Positions 55,556 to 64,000 of a DNA stretch of 64,000 nt are shown here, piece after piece; positions within the stretch are counted from its first letter, which is position 1; each line of letters opens with the position of its first letter. The stretch comes from Salinibacterium sp. M195 (GTDB lineage Bacteria > Actinomycetota > Actinomycetes > Actinomycetales > Microbacteriaceae). The stretch spans positions 2,971,658-3,035,657 of the forward strand of contig NZ_CP040814.1 in assembly GCF_019443965.1 (NCBI RefSeq), in the 5' to 3' direction. The notes under the pieces are model-generated. The model worked only from the letters and a program-made list of their open reading frames with translations, was not told where the DNA came from and did not search any database. The position numbers and the translations under genes are program-made.

Positions 55556-55571
55556 GGCCCGAGCCTAGCGG

Positions 55572-57152
55572 TTAGCAGTTCGGGTCGCTGGCGGGAATCA
55601 CACCCTCCAACAAATAGTCCTCCACCGTCGCATTCACGCACTCATTCGACTTGTTGTATGCCGTATGCCCTTCACCGTTGTAGGTGATGAGGTGACCGCT
55701 ATCCAAATTGTCGGCGACCGTTTCAGCCCACTCGTACGGTGTCGCCGGGTCGTTAGTGGTGCCGATGACGAGCATGTCGGCCGCCCCGGGAGCCGCGATT
55801 GCCACTCGATCGCGTTTCGCCTCCACCGGCCAATTCGCGCAGCCAGGGTCGCCGTAAGACATCTGAGGACCAAAGATGGGAGCCGCGAGAGCCAGCTCGG
55901 CAGCCTGCTCATGCATCCGCTCACGATCAGCAGGCTCTCGAGCATCCAAGCAATTGATCGCGATGAACGCTTCAGTCTGGTTTTCGGCATACCGGCCGTC
56001 GGCGCCACGACCGTTGTAATTGTCGGCGAGATCGAAAGCGATGCTCGGGTCGCCGTCAAGCACTGTGGTGAAAAGCTCGCGAAGATAAGGCCAGTTGCTG
56101 GCGCTGTAGAGCGGAAGAATGATGGCGGTGAACATGGTTGCGCTGCCCAACTCACGCCCGTCACTGTGCAGCAGCGGGCTCCGGTCGAGCCGATCCAAGA
56201 CAGCACTAATCGTGGCGCGAGACCGCTCGGTGGAGCCCGTGAACGGGCAATCGCTTGCTTCCGAGCAGTCAACTAAGAAGGCATCCAACGCCCGCTCAAA
56301 GCCCTGAGCCTGGGCCTTAGTCGCCTCGAACTCGGATGCCGCGGGGTCAACAGCACCGTCGAGCACAAGTCGCCCGGTCTTCTCGGGGAACAGCTCGGCA
56401 TACACCTGGCCAAGCAGCGTTCCGTAGGAGTAGCCCAAATAGTTGAGCGTGACATCTCCGAGAGCAGCGCGAAGCATGTCTAGGTCACGAGCAGCGCTCA
56501 GCGTGTCGACAAAGCCTAGAAATGGGCCGGTCTCCTCAAGACAGCGCTGCGCGAAATTGGCCGACTCTTCGGTAGCCGCAGCAACCCACTCGTCACTGCC
56601 CCGCTCCCCCGGGGTGATCCCGTACACGTACTCGTCGAGCTCCGCTGGGTCTGAATAACACGACACCGGTGTCGAGCGATTGACCCCACGGGGATCAAAA
56701 CCGACCACGTCAAACTGCGACTGCAGGGCGTCGCTCGTGGCGTAATCCACACTGTCTGCGATGAAATCAAACCCCGAGCCGCCTGGACCACCAGGGTTCA
56801 CTAACAGCGAGCCGATTCGGTCTTTTCCTGTCGCGGTCTGGCGAACGAGGGCAAGCTCAATCGTGTCGCCCTCGGGGTTCTCCCAATCGACCGGCGCAAT
56901 GGCGGTGGCACACTGCAACGCGTCACCACAGTTCGACCAGTCGAGCACCTGCTGATAGAACCGATCGAGACCGGGAGCCACGGTCTCGCCGGTAGGAGTC
57001 GATGTCAGGGTGGATGTCGGCGGCATGAACCACGAAACGCACCCGCTGAGCAGTAGCGAGACGGCAAGCGCGGCTGCTGTCAGACCGAAGATCCGACCAC
57101 GGCCGTTGCGGGAAGCATTCGGCGAGCGGAAAACGGTGGACGAGCGGCTCAC
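55572..57152 (-). CDS. TAP-like alpha/beta-hydrolase lipoprotein, copy 1
   Basis: This 526-aa paralogue of the next gene has a signal peptide with lipobox LLLSGC, the oxyanion segment LVNPGGPGGSGFDF, nucleophile Ser in LGYSYGT, and GEGHTAYN at the C-terminal His. It should be a lipid-anchored exopeptidase or esterase acting on peptides outside the cell. The GTG start at 57152 overlaps the holB stop by a GTGA, so it is transcribed from the topA-tmk-holB unit. Confidence 0.85.
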   Translation of the reverse strand: MSRSSTVFRSPNASRNGRGRIFGLTAAALAVSLLLSGCVSWFMPPTSTLTSTPTGETVAPGLDRFYQQVLDWSNCGDALQCATAIAPVDWENPEGDTIELALVRQTATGKDRIGSLLVNPGGPGGSGFDFIADSVDYATSDALQSQFDVVGFDPRGVNRSTPVSCYSDPAELDEYVYGITPGERGSDEWVAAATEESANFAQRCLEETGPFLGFVDTLSAARDLDMLRAALGDVTLNYLGYSYGTLLGQVYAELFPEKTGRLVLDGAVDPAASEFEATKAQAQGFERALDAFLVDCSEASDCPFTGSTERSRATISAVLDRLDRSPLLHSDGRELGSATMFTAIILPLYSASNWPYLRELFTTVLDGDPSIAFDLADNYNGRGADGRYAENQTEAFIAINCLDAREPADRERMHEQAAELALAAPIFGPQMSYGDPGCANWPVEAKRDRVAIAAPGAADMLVIGTTNDPATPYEWAETVADNLDSGHLITYNGEGHTAYNKSNECVNATVEDYLLEGVIPASDPNC

Positions 57153-58315
57153 GCGCCGCGACCTGAGACTGCGACCTTCACGAGCATCGCTTCCATCGCG
57201 AGCGCTGGCGAGACGTTGCTCTCAATCCGACGGCGCGCTTCAGCGATACCGTCCATGATCGCGAGTGTTGCCACCGGAGTTGTGCGCGCGGCGACCGAGT
57301 TGATGTTGTTGAGAATGCTGAGGTTGATGAGTTCTCCTGGGGCACCGATTTGGGTCAGAAGAATGTCGCGGTAGAGCGACAGCAAATCAACCATGATGCG
57401 GTCGATACCGTCGCGCAGGCTCCGCTTAGCGCGACGCTTTTGGTCTTCTTCGAGGTTCTTGATCTGCACCCGTAATCCGGGCGGAATCGTGCCGCCGGGC
57501 TCCACCCCGAGCGAGCGCAACGTAGATTCGCGCTCCTTGTCGTCACGGTCCTCAGTGAGTGCTTTGGCATCCCCCTGGGAAAGCTCCAACAGGGTTGCGG
57601 CGGCAATAACGGCATCAGAAACGCTACGGATTTCGAGAGCAGTAGTGAGAGTTCGTTCGCGTCGTTCGCGGGCATCCGAGTTGGTAGCGAGACGGTGGGC
57701 CATGCCGATGTGACTTTGAGCTTCACGCGCAGCACGCAGCGCGATGTCTGGTGCGACCCCATCACGGTCTTGCAGTAGCTGCGCAACATCTTCGATGGCC
57801 GGAGTTCGGAGCCGCACAGAGCGCACGCGCGAACGAATGGTGGGAATGAGATCTGCCTCACTTGGCGCGCACAAAATCCACACGGTGCGCGGTGGCGGCT
57901 CTTCTAGCGCCTTGAGCAAAACGTTAGACGTGCGCTCGGCCATCCGATCGGCGTCTTCAATAATCATGACGCGGTAGTGGCCGACAGAGGGTGAATAGTA
58001 CGAACTCGCGACGAGCTTGCGAACGTCGACAATCGCGAAACTGACGGCCTCAGTGCTGAGGACTCCCAGATCGGGATGCGTGCGAGCAATTACTTGCTTG
58101 TAGACAGATTCTTCGGTCTCGTCGCCACGAGTGCCGAGCAGTGCTGCAGCAAAGGCGTACGCAATATTGGAGCGGCCAGAACCGGGCGGACCCGTGATCA
58201 ACCACGAGTGCGTCATCGACGAAACTTCGGTGCTGCCCAACGCTGATGACGATGCCGCAGCTTGAAGAATCGCGATTGCCTCAGCTTGGCCGGTTAGGCC
58301 CTCCCACAACGACAT
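57149..58315 (-). CDS. holB: DNA polymerase III subunit delta'
   Basis: This 388-aa clamp-loader subunit has the AAA+ layout. The Walker A-like loop reads GPPGSGRSN, with Arg in place of Lys, as in other actinobacterial delta' proteins that do not hydrolyse ATP. The sensor-1 region VMIIEDADRM and SRVRSVRLR are visible. It lies 9 bp downstream of tmk, a conserved pairing, and overlaps the first hydrolase gene by 4 bp. Confidence 0.92.
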   Translation of the reverse strand: MSLWEGLTGQAEAIAILQAAASSSALGSTEVSSMTHSWLITGPPGSGRSNIAYAFAAALLGTRGDETEESVYKQVIARTHPDLGVLSTEAVSFAIVDVRKLVASSYYSPSVGHYRVMIIEDADRMAERTSNVLLKALEEPPPRTVWILCAPSEADLIPTIRSRVRSVRLRTPAIEDVAQLLQDRDGVAPDIALRAAREAQSHIGMAHRLATNSDARERRERTLTTALEIRSVSDAVIAAATLLELSQGDAKALTEDRDDKERESTLRSLGVEPGGTIPPGLRVQIKNLEEDQKRRAKRSLRDGIDRIMVDLLSLYRDILLTQIGAPGELINLSILNNINSVAARTTPVATLAIMDGIAEARRRIESNVSPALAMEAMLVKVAVSGRGA

Positions 58316-58324
58316 GCGCTCAGT

Positions 58325-58954
58325 CTAAGCGGGATGCGGGAGGTGATTCTGGATGCGCTCCCGGATCGCCGCAGCGATCTCGCTCATGTCACCCGCGGCA
58401 TCCATAACCAAGATGCGCTCGGGCTCTTTAGCGGCCCGCTCAAGGAACGCCTGGCGCACTCGAGTGTGGAAGTCGTGCTTTTCGGCTTCGAGTCGGTCAT
58501 AGCGAGTGCGGGCGCTATCGAGACGCTTGCGGCCGTCAGTGGGGTCGAGATCGAGCAGCACCGTCACATCGGGCATGAGGCCTTGGGCCGCCCAGAGCGA
58601 GAGCTCGCGCACTTCCTCAGCCCCCAACACTCGACCGGCACCTTGGTAGGCCTCGGAGGAATCGATATAGCGATCCTGAACCACAATGTCACCGCGCTCA
58701 AGGGCAGGTCGCACTACCGTGGCGATGTGGTGGGCACGGTCTGCGGCGTAAATGAGGGCTTCGGCGCGAGGCTCCATGGCCCCGCGGCGATGCAACACAA
58801 TTTCGCGCAGCTCGACACCGAGATCGGTGCCGCCCGGTTCACGGGTCACGACGACCGTGTGACCTGCGGCTTGGAGCCATTCCACGAGAAGCTTCGACTG
58901 CGTGGTCTTACCCGCACCATCGCCGCCTTCGAGGGTGATGAAGAGTCCGGGCAC
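58325..58954 (-). CDS. tmk: Thymidylate kinase
   Basis: This 209-aa kinase converts dTMP to dTDP for DNA synthesis. It shows Walker A EGGDGAGKTTQ, the DR(Y/H) motif in QDRYIDSSEAYQG and the lid region RLDSARTRYDRLE. The GTG start at 58954 lies 1 bp after the topA stop, so it is transcribed with topA and holB. Confidence 0.95.
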   Translation of the reverse strand: MPGLFITLEGGDGAGKTTQSKLLVEWLQAAGHTVVVTREPGGTDLGVELREIVLHRRGAMEPRAEALIYAADRAHHIATVVRPALERGDIVVQDRYIDSSEAYQGAGRVLGAEEVRELSLWAAQGLMPDVTVLLDLDPTDGRKRLDSARTRYDRLEAEKHDFHTRVRQAFLERAAKEPERILVMDAAGDMSEIAAAIRERIQNHLPHPA

Positions 58955-58955
58955 G

Positions 58956-61895
58956 CTACTGGGTTTCGTCAGCGGCGGCGGCGGACTTTGCGGCGGCAGC
59001 CTTAGTTGCGGGCTTCTTCACTGCAGGCTTCGCGGCCGCTGCAGGCTTCGCGGCAGTTGTCTTGGCAGCAGTTGTCTTCGCTGCAGTCGTTTTCGCTGCG
59101 GCTGACTTAGCTGCGGCCGGCTTTTTCGCTGCGGGCTTTTTGGCCGCAGGCTTCTTGGCCGCAGGCTTCTTCGCCGCAGGCTTCTTCGCCGCAGGCTTCT
59201 TCGCCGCAGGCTTCTTGGCTGCAGGCTTCTTCGCGGCTGTCTTGCGCTTGACCGGTCCCTTGGCGCGCTTGTCGGCGAGCAGCTGCACTGCGCGCTCGAA
59301 GTCGACGTCTTCCACTGTTTCGCCGCGCGGGATGGTGGCGTTGGTGGTGCCGTCGGTTACATACGCACCGAAGCGGCCATCCTTGATCTTGATCGGCTTT
59401 TCGCTGACCGGGTCAGCATCGAATTCTTTGAGTGCGCTGGATGCCGCGCGGTTGCCATACTTGGGCTGAGCATAGAGCTCGACCGCTCCGGCAACATCGA
59501 TATCGAAGATGAGGTCTTCGCTGGTGAGCGATCGGGTCTCGACGCCCTTCTTCAGGTAGGGGCCGTAGCGCCCGTTTTGCGCGGTGATCTCAACTTCAGT
59601 TTCGGGGTCGAGGCCAACAACGCGCGGCAGGCTGAGCAGCTTGAGTGCGGTGTCGAGGTCGATTGCGTCGAGTTCCATCGTCTTGAAGATGGATGCCGTC
59701 CGTGGCTTGACGACGGCGACCTTCTTGGGCTTCTTCGCCTTCTTCACTTCGCCGGTTTTAGGGTCGATTTCTTCGACGGGCTCAGGAACGGGCTCGGGTT
59801 CTGGCTCAAGTTCGGTCACGTAGGGGCCGAAGCGGCCATCCTTAGCGACGATCTCTTTGCCATTTTCGGGGTTCACGCCGATAACGCGGTCGCCGACGAC
59901 GGGAGCTTCGATAAGTTCGACTGCTTTGGCGAGGGTGAGCTCGTCTGGCGCAAGAGCTTCGGGAATGTTGACGCGGCGAGGCTTTTCGGGGTCTTCACTC
60001 GGAGTCTCGAGGTAGGGGCCGTATTTTCCGATGCGCAGGGTCACGTCATCCGATAGCTTCATCGAGTTGATTTCCTTGGCGTCAATTTCGCCGAGGTTGT
60101 CGATGACGGTGCGCAGTCCGCGATATTTGTCGTCGCCGAAGTAGAACGACTTGAGCCACTCGACGCGGTTCTGGGTTCCCCCAGCGATGCGGTCGAGGTC
60201 GTCTTCCATGCCAGCAGTGAAGTCGTATTGCACCAGATCGCCGAAATATTCTTCGAGCAATCGGATGACCGAGAAGGCGATCCAGTTCGGCACGAGTGCC
60301 TGGCCGCGCGGGGTGATGTAACCGCGGTCAATGATCGTGGAGATGATCGAGGCGTAGGTCGACGGGCGGCCGATGCCGAGCTCTTCAAGCTTCTTGACGA
60401 GGCTGGCTTCGGTGTAGCGCGGCGGCGGGCTGGTCTCGTGACCCTTGGCTTCAACCTCGAGCAGGGTGAGCGTTTGGCCTTCCTTCAGCGGAGGCAGTTT
60501 CGCTTCTTTGGGCTCGGCGGTGGCGTTGCGCTCTTCGTCTTGGCCTTCTTCGTAGGCCTGCATGAAGCCGCGGAAGGTAATGATGGTTCCGCTAGCCGAG
60601 AATTCAGCAACGGGAGCTTCGCCGGCAGCGATCGTGATGGATGCCGTTGAGCCCTTCGCATCGGCCATCTGCGAGGCGACGGTGCGCTTCCAGATCAGCT
60701 CGTAAAGCTTGAAGTCATTGCCGCGCAGCGCGGACTGCAACTCGCTTGGCGTGCGGAAGGTGTCGCCGGAGGGACGGATCGCTTCGTGGGCCTCTTGAGC
60801 GTTTTTGCTCTTGCTGGCGTACACGCGCGGTTTGTCAGGAACGGCATCGGCGCCGTAGAGGGCGACGGCTTGAGTGCGGGCGGCGGTGATGGCCTGCTGC
60901 GAGAGCGACGAGGAGTCGGTTCGCATATAGGTGATGTAACCGTTCTCGTAGAGCGACTGCGCGACGCTCATGGTTTGACGTGCGGAGTAGCGCAGCTTGC
61001 GGCCAGCCTCCTGCTGCAGCGTTGAGGTAGTGAAGGGTGCCGCTGGACGACGAGTGTATGGCTTGGTCTCGACCGTTTTTACGGTGATGGTGGTGCTGGG
61101 CATCCGCAGGGCGTCTGCAAGAGCTTGGGCAGCCTTCTCGTCGAGCGCTACTGCTTCGCCCTTAAGGTTTCCGCGGTCATCGAAGTCGCGGCCAGCGGCG
61201 ACCCGCTTGCCGTCGAGGCGCACCAGTTTGGATTCGAATCCGTTGGTTTCGCTGTCGGGCGAAAGTTGGGCGATGAGGTCCCAGTAGTTTGCGGTGATGA
61301 AGGCGAGACGTTCGCGTTCGCGCTCAACGACGAGGCGAGTGGCAGCTGATTGCACGCGGCCAGCGGAGAGGCCTGGGCCAACTTTGCGCCAGAGTACCGG
61401 TGAGATTTCATAGCCGTAGAGGCGGTCGAGAATACGACGAGTTTCTTGGGCGTCGACGAGGGCGGTGTCTACATCGCGGGTGTTCTGGATGGCCGCTTCG
61501 ATGGCGTCTTCGGTGATTTCGTGGAACACCATGCGCTTGACGGGAACTTTGGGCTTCAGCACTTGGAGGAGGTGCCACGCGATGGCTTCTCCTTCGCGGT
61601 CCTCATCAGTTGCGAGGAAGAGTTCGTCTGCTCCGCTGAGCGCTTTCTTGAGTTCGGAGACGGTTTTCTTTTTGGCGTCAGAGACCACGTAATAGGGTTC
61701 GAAGTCGTTGTCGACGTCAACCGAGAACTTGCCGAGGGAGCCTTTTTTGAGCTCGGGCGGCAGGTTGCGGGGTTCGACGAGGTCGCGGATGTGGCCGACG
61801 GAGGAGAGCACGTCGTAGCCGTCACCGAGATACTTGGCTATCGTCTTGGCCTTAGTGGGCGACTCGACAATGACAAGCTTTTTGGTGCCAGACAC
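58956..61895 (-). CDS. topA: DNA topoisomerase I
   Basis: This 979-aa type IA topoisomerase relaxes negative supercoils. The TOPRIM domain opens with LVIVESPTKAKTIAKYL, the catalytic Tyr lies in GYITYMRTDSSSL near residue 320, and four or more Topo_C repeats follow (KYGPYLETP, RFGPYVTEL, RYGPYLKKG, RFGAYVTDG). There are no Cys4 zinc fingers. The end is a Lys/Ala/Pro tail with eight AAKKP repeats, known in actinobacterial TopA to aid DNA binding. GTG 61895 is preferred (AAGGAG upstream); an ATG eight codons earlier is possible. Confidence 0.95.
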   Translation of the reverse strand: MSGTKKLVIVESPTKAKTIAKYLGDGYDVLSSVGHIRDLVEPRNLPPELKKGSLGKFSVDVDNDFEPYYVVSDAKKKTVSELKKALSGADELFLATDEDREGEAIAWHLLQVLKPKVPVKRMVFHEITEDAIEAAIQNTRDVDTALVDAQETRRILDRLYGYEISPVLWRKVGPGLSAGRVQSAATRLVVERERERLAFITANYWDLIAQLSPDSETNGFESKLVRLDGKRVAAGRDFDDRGNLKGEAVALDEKAAQALADALRMPSTTITVKTVETKPYTRRPAAPFTTSTLQQEAGRKLRYSARQTMSVAQSLYENGYITYMRTDSSSLSQQAITAARTQAVALYGADAVPDKPRVYASKSKNAQEAHEAIRPSGDTFRTPSELQSALRGNDFKLYELIWKRTVASQMADAKGSTASITIAAGEAPVAEFSASGTIITFRGFMQAYEEGQDEERNATAEPKEAKLPPLKEGQTLTLLEVEAKGHETSPPPRYTEASLVKKLEELGIGRPSTYASIISTIIDRGYITPRGQALVPNWIAFSVIRLLEEYFGDLVQYDFTAGMEDDLDRIAGGTQNRVEWLKSFYFGDDKYRGLRTVIDNLGEIDAKEINSMKLSDDVTLRIGKYGPYLETPSEDPEKPRRVNIPEALAPDELTLAKAVELIEAPVVGDRVIGVNPENGKEIVAKDGRFGPYVTELEPEPEPVPEPVEEIDPKTGEVKKAKKPKKVAVVKPRTASIFKTMELDAIDLDTALKLLSLPRVVGLDPETEVEITAQNGRYGPYLKKGVETRSLTSEDLIFDIDVAGAVELYAQPKYGNRAASSALKEFDADPVSEKPIKIKDGRFGAYVTDGTTNATIPRGETVEDVDFERAVQLLADKRAKGPVKRKTAAKKPAAKKPAAKKPAAKKPAAKKPAAKKPAAKKPAAKKPAAAKSAAAKTTAAKTTAAKTTAAKPAAAAKPAVKKPATKAAAAKSAAAADETQ
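59119..59238 (-). repeat. Eight 15-bp tandem repeats in topA tail
   Basis: Eight units resembling GGCTTCTTCGCCGCA run without interruption from 59119 to 59238 and code for AAKKP repeats. The units differ at two or three positions, some being identical. Such an array is prone to copy-number change without frameshift. Confidence 0.9.
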
Positions 61896-61977
61896 GGGAC
61901 TCCTTGGGTGATGACGCACTTGACCGGTGGCAGCGCCACTGTCAGCGACACACTACACACACCGACCGCGCAGTTAC

Positions 61978-62340
61978 CTAATCCGCCCTGGTTGGGGGTG
62001 GCCCTGCTGTGGCGCTCGTTGTGACCAGTATGCCGAGGATGCGGCGACTAGCGGTAACTGTCACGATACGCCCATCAACCGTGCACTCCTCTATATGGGC
62101 GTCATTTGCGACTGCGAGTCGTTCGGCGTTGTCGCACGGGTAGCCCGCAATGAGTCCGCTTGCGGTGTCGGCGGCGGCAAGTGCGGCAGCGTCAGCCGCT
62201 CCGGCAAGAGCGTGCCGTGCGCTCAGCGCCCAGTAGAGAGGGATAACGAGGGCGGTGAGCGCGATGACCGTGACAACCAGCCCGACCATGAGGATGGTGC
62301 CTGCCCCACGTTCGCCACGTATCCCGTTGGTTTTCCTCAT
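61978..62340 (-). CDS. Rv3654c-family TadE-like protein
   Basis: This 120-aa protein has a short basic N-terminus ending in RGERGAGTILM, one hydrophobic helix and a small outer domain with two Cys. It matches the TadE-like proteins found in the actinobacterial helicase/secretion neighbourhood. ATG 62340 is favoured because GGAGGA (62346-62351) lies 5 nt upstream; the frame is open to 62364. It overlaps the tadE stop. Confidence 0.75.
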   Translation of the reverse strand: MRKTNGIRGERGAGTILMVGLVVTVIALTALVIPLYWALSARHALAGAADAAALAAADTASGLIAGYPCDNAERLAVANDAHIEECTVDGRIVTVTASRRILGILVTTSATAGPPPTRAD

Positions 62341-62675
62341 CATTTTCCTCCCGCGAGCGCGCAACTGCTGGCGCTGAGCGTGATCGGCAGGAGTCCGAGA
62401 AGTGCGTTACGCGCGGGGGCGCTAACTGTGGCGCAGACAAGGCCGTCGCGGGCGTGAGAGGTGAGACGTGCCGAGGCGACGAGTGCGGATGCTGTCGCTG
62501 CTGCGCTTCCGGAGCTTTCGTCGCGAGCAAGGCTGCGCGCTGCGGAAGCTGCGGCGTCTTGCAGCCGGACTTGCAGCCCGGCCAACTGCACGCCACTGAG
62601 ACAGCACACGAGAACGAGGGCGACGGCGGGCAACGCCAGCGCAAACTCTGCGGTGACGCTGCCGCGCTCGTTCAT
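62340..62675 (-). CDS. TadE-family pseudopilin-like protein
   Basis: This 111-aa protein begins MNERGSVTAEFALALPAVAL, the TadE prepilin-like start (short leader, Glu five residues into the helix). The remaining part is an outer domain with several Cys. It lies 16 bp downstream of the DUF4244 gene and its stop overlaps the Rv3654c-like gene. TadE proteins are minor pilins or assembly factors of Flp-type pili. Confidence 0.82.
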   Translation of the reverse strand: MNERGSVTAEFALALPAVALVLVCCLSGVQLAGLQVRLQDAAASAARSLARDESSGSAAATASALVASARLTSHARDGLVCATVSAPARNALLGLLPITLSASSCALAGGK

Positions 62676-62691
62676 CGCTGCTCGTGCTCGA

Positions 62692-62973
62692 TCACGCCGG
62701 GATCGAGAGCGCACTGCGCACAAGGTCGGTGAGCATGCCGCGCACCTCGCCGGATCGGAGAATCACGACGAGCAGTCCGGCGAAGCCCACGGCGGCGAGC
62801 GTCGTGATGGCATATTCGGCGGTCGCGGCGCCCCTCTCGGAACGGATTCGGGAACGGAGTCTGGCGCGCACGGAGAACGCTACCGACGGGAGCCGCCGTG
62901 ACCGCCCAAGGCTTAAGCGGCGCTGCTGCCCCGGTTCAAGGGCGGGAAACGAAATGAGGTGCTGGTCGTTCAT
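62692..62973 (-). CDS. DUF4244 Flp-pilin-like protein
   Basis: This 93-aa protein has a 48-residue basic N-terminus, then the pilin-like ERGAATAEYAITTLAAVGFA followed by a hydrophobic helix. Such Flp-like DUF4244 proteins are the probable main pilin of actinobacterial tad clusters. AAGGAG lies 6 nt before the ATG (62973). The long basic N-terminus is more than the usual leader and may be removed by a prepilin peptidase. Confidence 0.8.
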   Translation of the reverse strand: MNDQHLISFPALEPGQQRRLSLGRSRRLPSVAFSVRARLRSRIRSERGAATAEYAITTLAAVGFAGLLVVILRSGEVRGMLTDLVRSALSIPA

Positions 62974-63291
62974 GAGGTACTCCTTCGTGCGCTGTCACGC
63001 AGTCTGCGGCCGAGTACCTCCAGCCTGTCGAGAGTGGGCGTCATAGGACGTGGCGGTTCCCGATGTGTGGAACACGGCGAGAACCCCTCAACGGTGGATG
63101 AGATGACCGCAACGGGGCTCAGCATCACGTTGATCGCGGTCGGAGTGCTCGACGTCGCGCGCCGACAGCGCCGCAGCCGGGTTGGCTGGGAACCGACCGG
63201 GGCCGAGGAACCACACCCGCGCTGATTCGGGCGAAACTTCGACAATCAAGGTGGTCGCGGCGCGGATCGGCCGCGCCCGTTCTCGCTAGTT
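62974..63291 (-). pseudogene. Tad gap with a relic of a tadC-like 3' end
   Basis: These 318 bp between the F-family gene and DUF4244 contain an open frame (62970-63245) that ends in an ATGA overlap with DUF4244 but has no good start. Within it, 63080-63113 is 29/34 identical to 63294-63327, the 3' end of the F-family gene, and in frame codes for VAVISSTVEGF against VAVISSTVSGF. It looks like a duplicated, decayed gene end. A GGCGCGG/CCGCGCC hairpin lies at 63259-63277. Confidence 0.45.
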
Positions 63292-64000
63292 TCAGAACCC
63301 CGAAACAGTGGATGAAATGACGGCAACCATGAGGGGAAGCACCCCGAGAACCATGAAGGCGGGAAGCACGCACAGCCCGAGCGGAAGCATGAGCCGCACG
63401 GAGAGCGCAGCGGCCCCGGAACGCGCATCCGCGTCAGCAGCAAGACGAAGTTCGTCAGCTTCGGCCCGCAGCAGTTCGGCGGCAGGAATCCCCGCCTCGT
63501 GAGAGAGCTGCAGCACCTCGTCGAGATGATCACCATCAGACGGCAAGCCGAAGCGGTCAAGGGCGCCAGTGACCACTTCGCGGGCCTGAACAAGTGACCC
63601 ACCTCCTGACACGGCGATAGCCATGAGCTCGCACTCCAAACCGGGAGCTGCGCGGGTCGGGGTTGCTCGCCGCACGAGCCGCGCGTTCCATCGCACCGCG
63701 ACAAGGATCAACCCGGCGCCAACGACCAGACAGCCCCACCCGATAGGAGTTGCCACGAGCACCCCCAGGGTGTCGAAACCCAGAAGTGCTCCGAAGAGGA
63801 GCCCGACGACCGGGAGGGCCAGAACCATACGGGCAGTCGCTACCGGTGCCGCAAGAGCGGTGGCAACTTCGCGCTGCACATGCACCAGCATGCGCAGTGC
63901 TCTCGCATGAGTGCGCAGTGCACTAGCGAGCGGAGCACCTACCTGACTGGCGACAAACCACGCGGCAGCTAACGAATTCCATGCCTGCCGGTCAAGGAGC
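63292..64000 (-). CDS. Type II secretion F-domain protein (TadB/TadC-like), 5' end cut by window
   Basis: The frame is open from 63292 to the window edge; an internal ATG at 63891 is not the true start, because upstream codons continue a family-like sequence (SLAAAWFVASQVGAPLASAL). The protein has two hydrophobic helices near 63891, a cytoplasmic F-domain (GGSLVQAREVVTGALDRF) and two more helices at the C-terminus. These proteins form the inner-membrane platform of Tad/Flp pilus or type II secretion systems. A TadA ATPase gene would be expected beyond the edge. Confidence 0.8.
   Translation of the reverse strand, partial: LLDRQAWNSLAAAWFVASQVGAPLASALRTHARALRMLVHVQREVATALAAPVATARMVLALPVVGLLFGALLGFDTLGVLVATPIGWGCLVVGAGLILVAVRWNARLVRRATPTRAAPGLECELMAIAVSGGGSLVQAREVVTGALDRFGLPSDGDHLDEVLQLSHEAGIPAAELLRAEADELRLAADADARSGAAALSVRLMLPLGLCVLPAFMVLGVLPLMVAVISSTVSGF

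Overview
The window reads as a chromosome segment of a high-GC actinobacterium, most likely of the family Microbacteriaceae. The reasons are the codon use (very GC-rich third positions), the FMN-riboswitch rib operon in the order ribD-ribE-ribBA-ribH, the topA-tmk-holB-(alpha/beta hydrolase)x2-tRNA-Thr block, the tad-type cluster with DUF4244 and Rv3654c-like proteins, an LpdA-type quinone reductase, and many genes whose only visible start signal is a TAnnnT -10 box 6-7 nt before the start codon (leaderless promoters). Genus is not determined. There are no rRNAs, CRISPR arrays, insertion sequences or phage genes. Only the tad gene at the right edge is cut by the window.

Layout. 0-4.6 kb: glpD, divergent from a SorC-type regulator with a 21-bp operator-like palindrome between them, then an LpdA-like flavoprotein. 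4.7-21 kb: a nucleoside-scavenging region. It holds purine nucleoside phosphorylase plus a phospho-sugar mutase; adenosine deaminase with PTS IIA and IIB but no IIC; an IclR regulator with an AhcY-like protein, divergent from a nucleoside hydrolase; an MFS exporter; and thymidine phosphorylase and cytidine deaminase at the end of a BMP-type nucleoside ABC importer operon. 21-27.4 kb: manC, a mannosyltransferase-like gene, a MerR regulator and the sdhCDAB operon with a strong terminator. 27.5-31.4 kb: a sigma factor fused to an anti-sigma-like zinc motif, membrane segments and an extracytoplasmic tail, then ptsI. 31.5-37 kb: a BrkB-like membrane protein, xthA, trpS, a tandem pair of GNAT acetyltransferases, a small membrane protein and a HAD hydrolase. 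37-41 kb: FMN riboswitch and rib operon. 41-49 kb: an internally duplicated eight-helix membrane protein, two DUF202 genes, an ABC half-transporter, and a pncA-membrane protein-TrmH operon, then a PBP4-like protein with an altered SxxK motif and a CAP-domain secreted protein. 49-53 kb: GntR regulator divergent from a 960-aa FAD/Fe-S D-2-hydroxyacid dehydrogenase. 53-62 kb: plsC-like gene, tRNA-Thr(CGT), two TAP-like lipoprotein hydrolases, holB, tmk, topA. 62-64 kb: tad-like pilus/secretion genes.

How the genes fit together. The 4.7-21 kb region can import nucleosides, deaminate adenosine and cytidine, split nucleosides by phosphorolysis or hydrolysis, and send pentose phosphate to central metabolism. 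Its loose ends are the PTS pair without a membrane subunit and an AhcY-like enzyme with changed active-site segments. These, the membrane-tethered sigma factor, the degenerate PBP4 and the duplicated membrane protein are the best candidates for undescribed biology. All functional calls come from motif recognition by eye; no database search was run.
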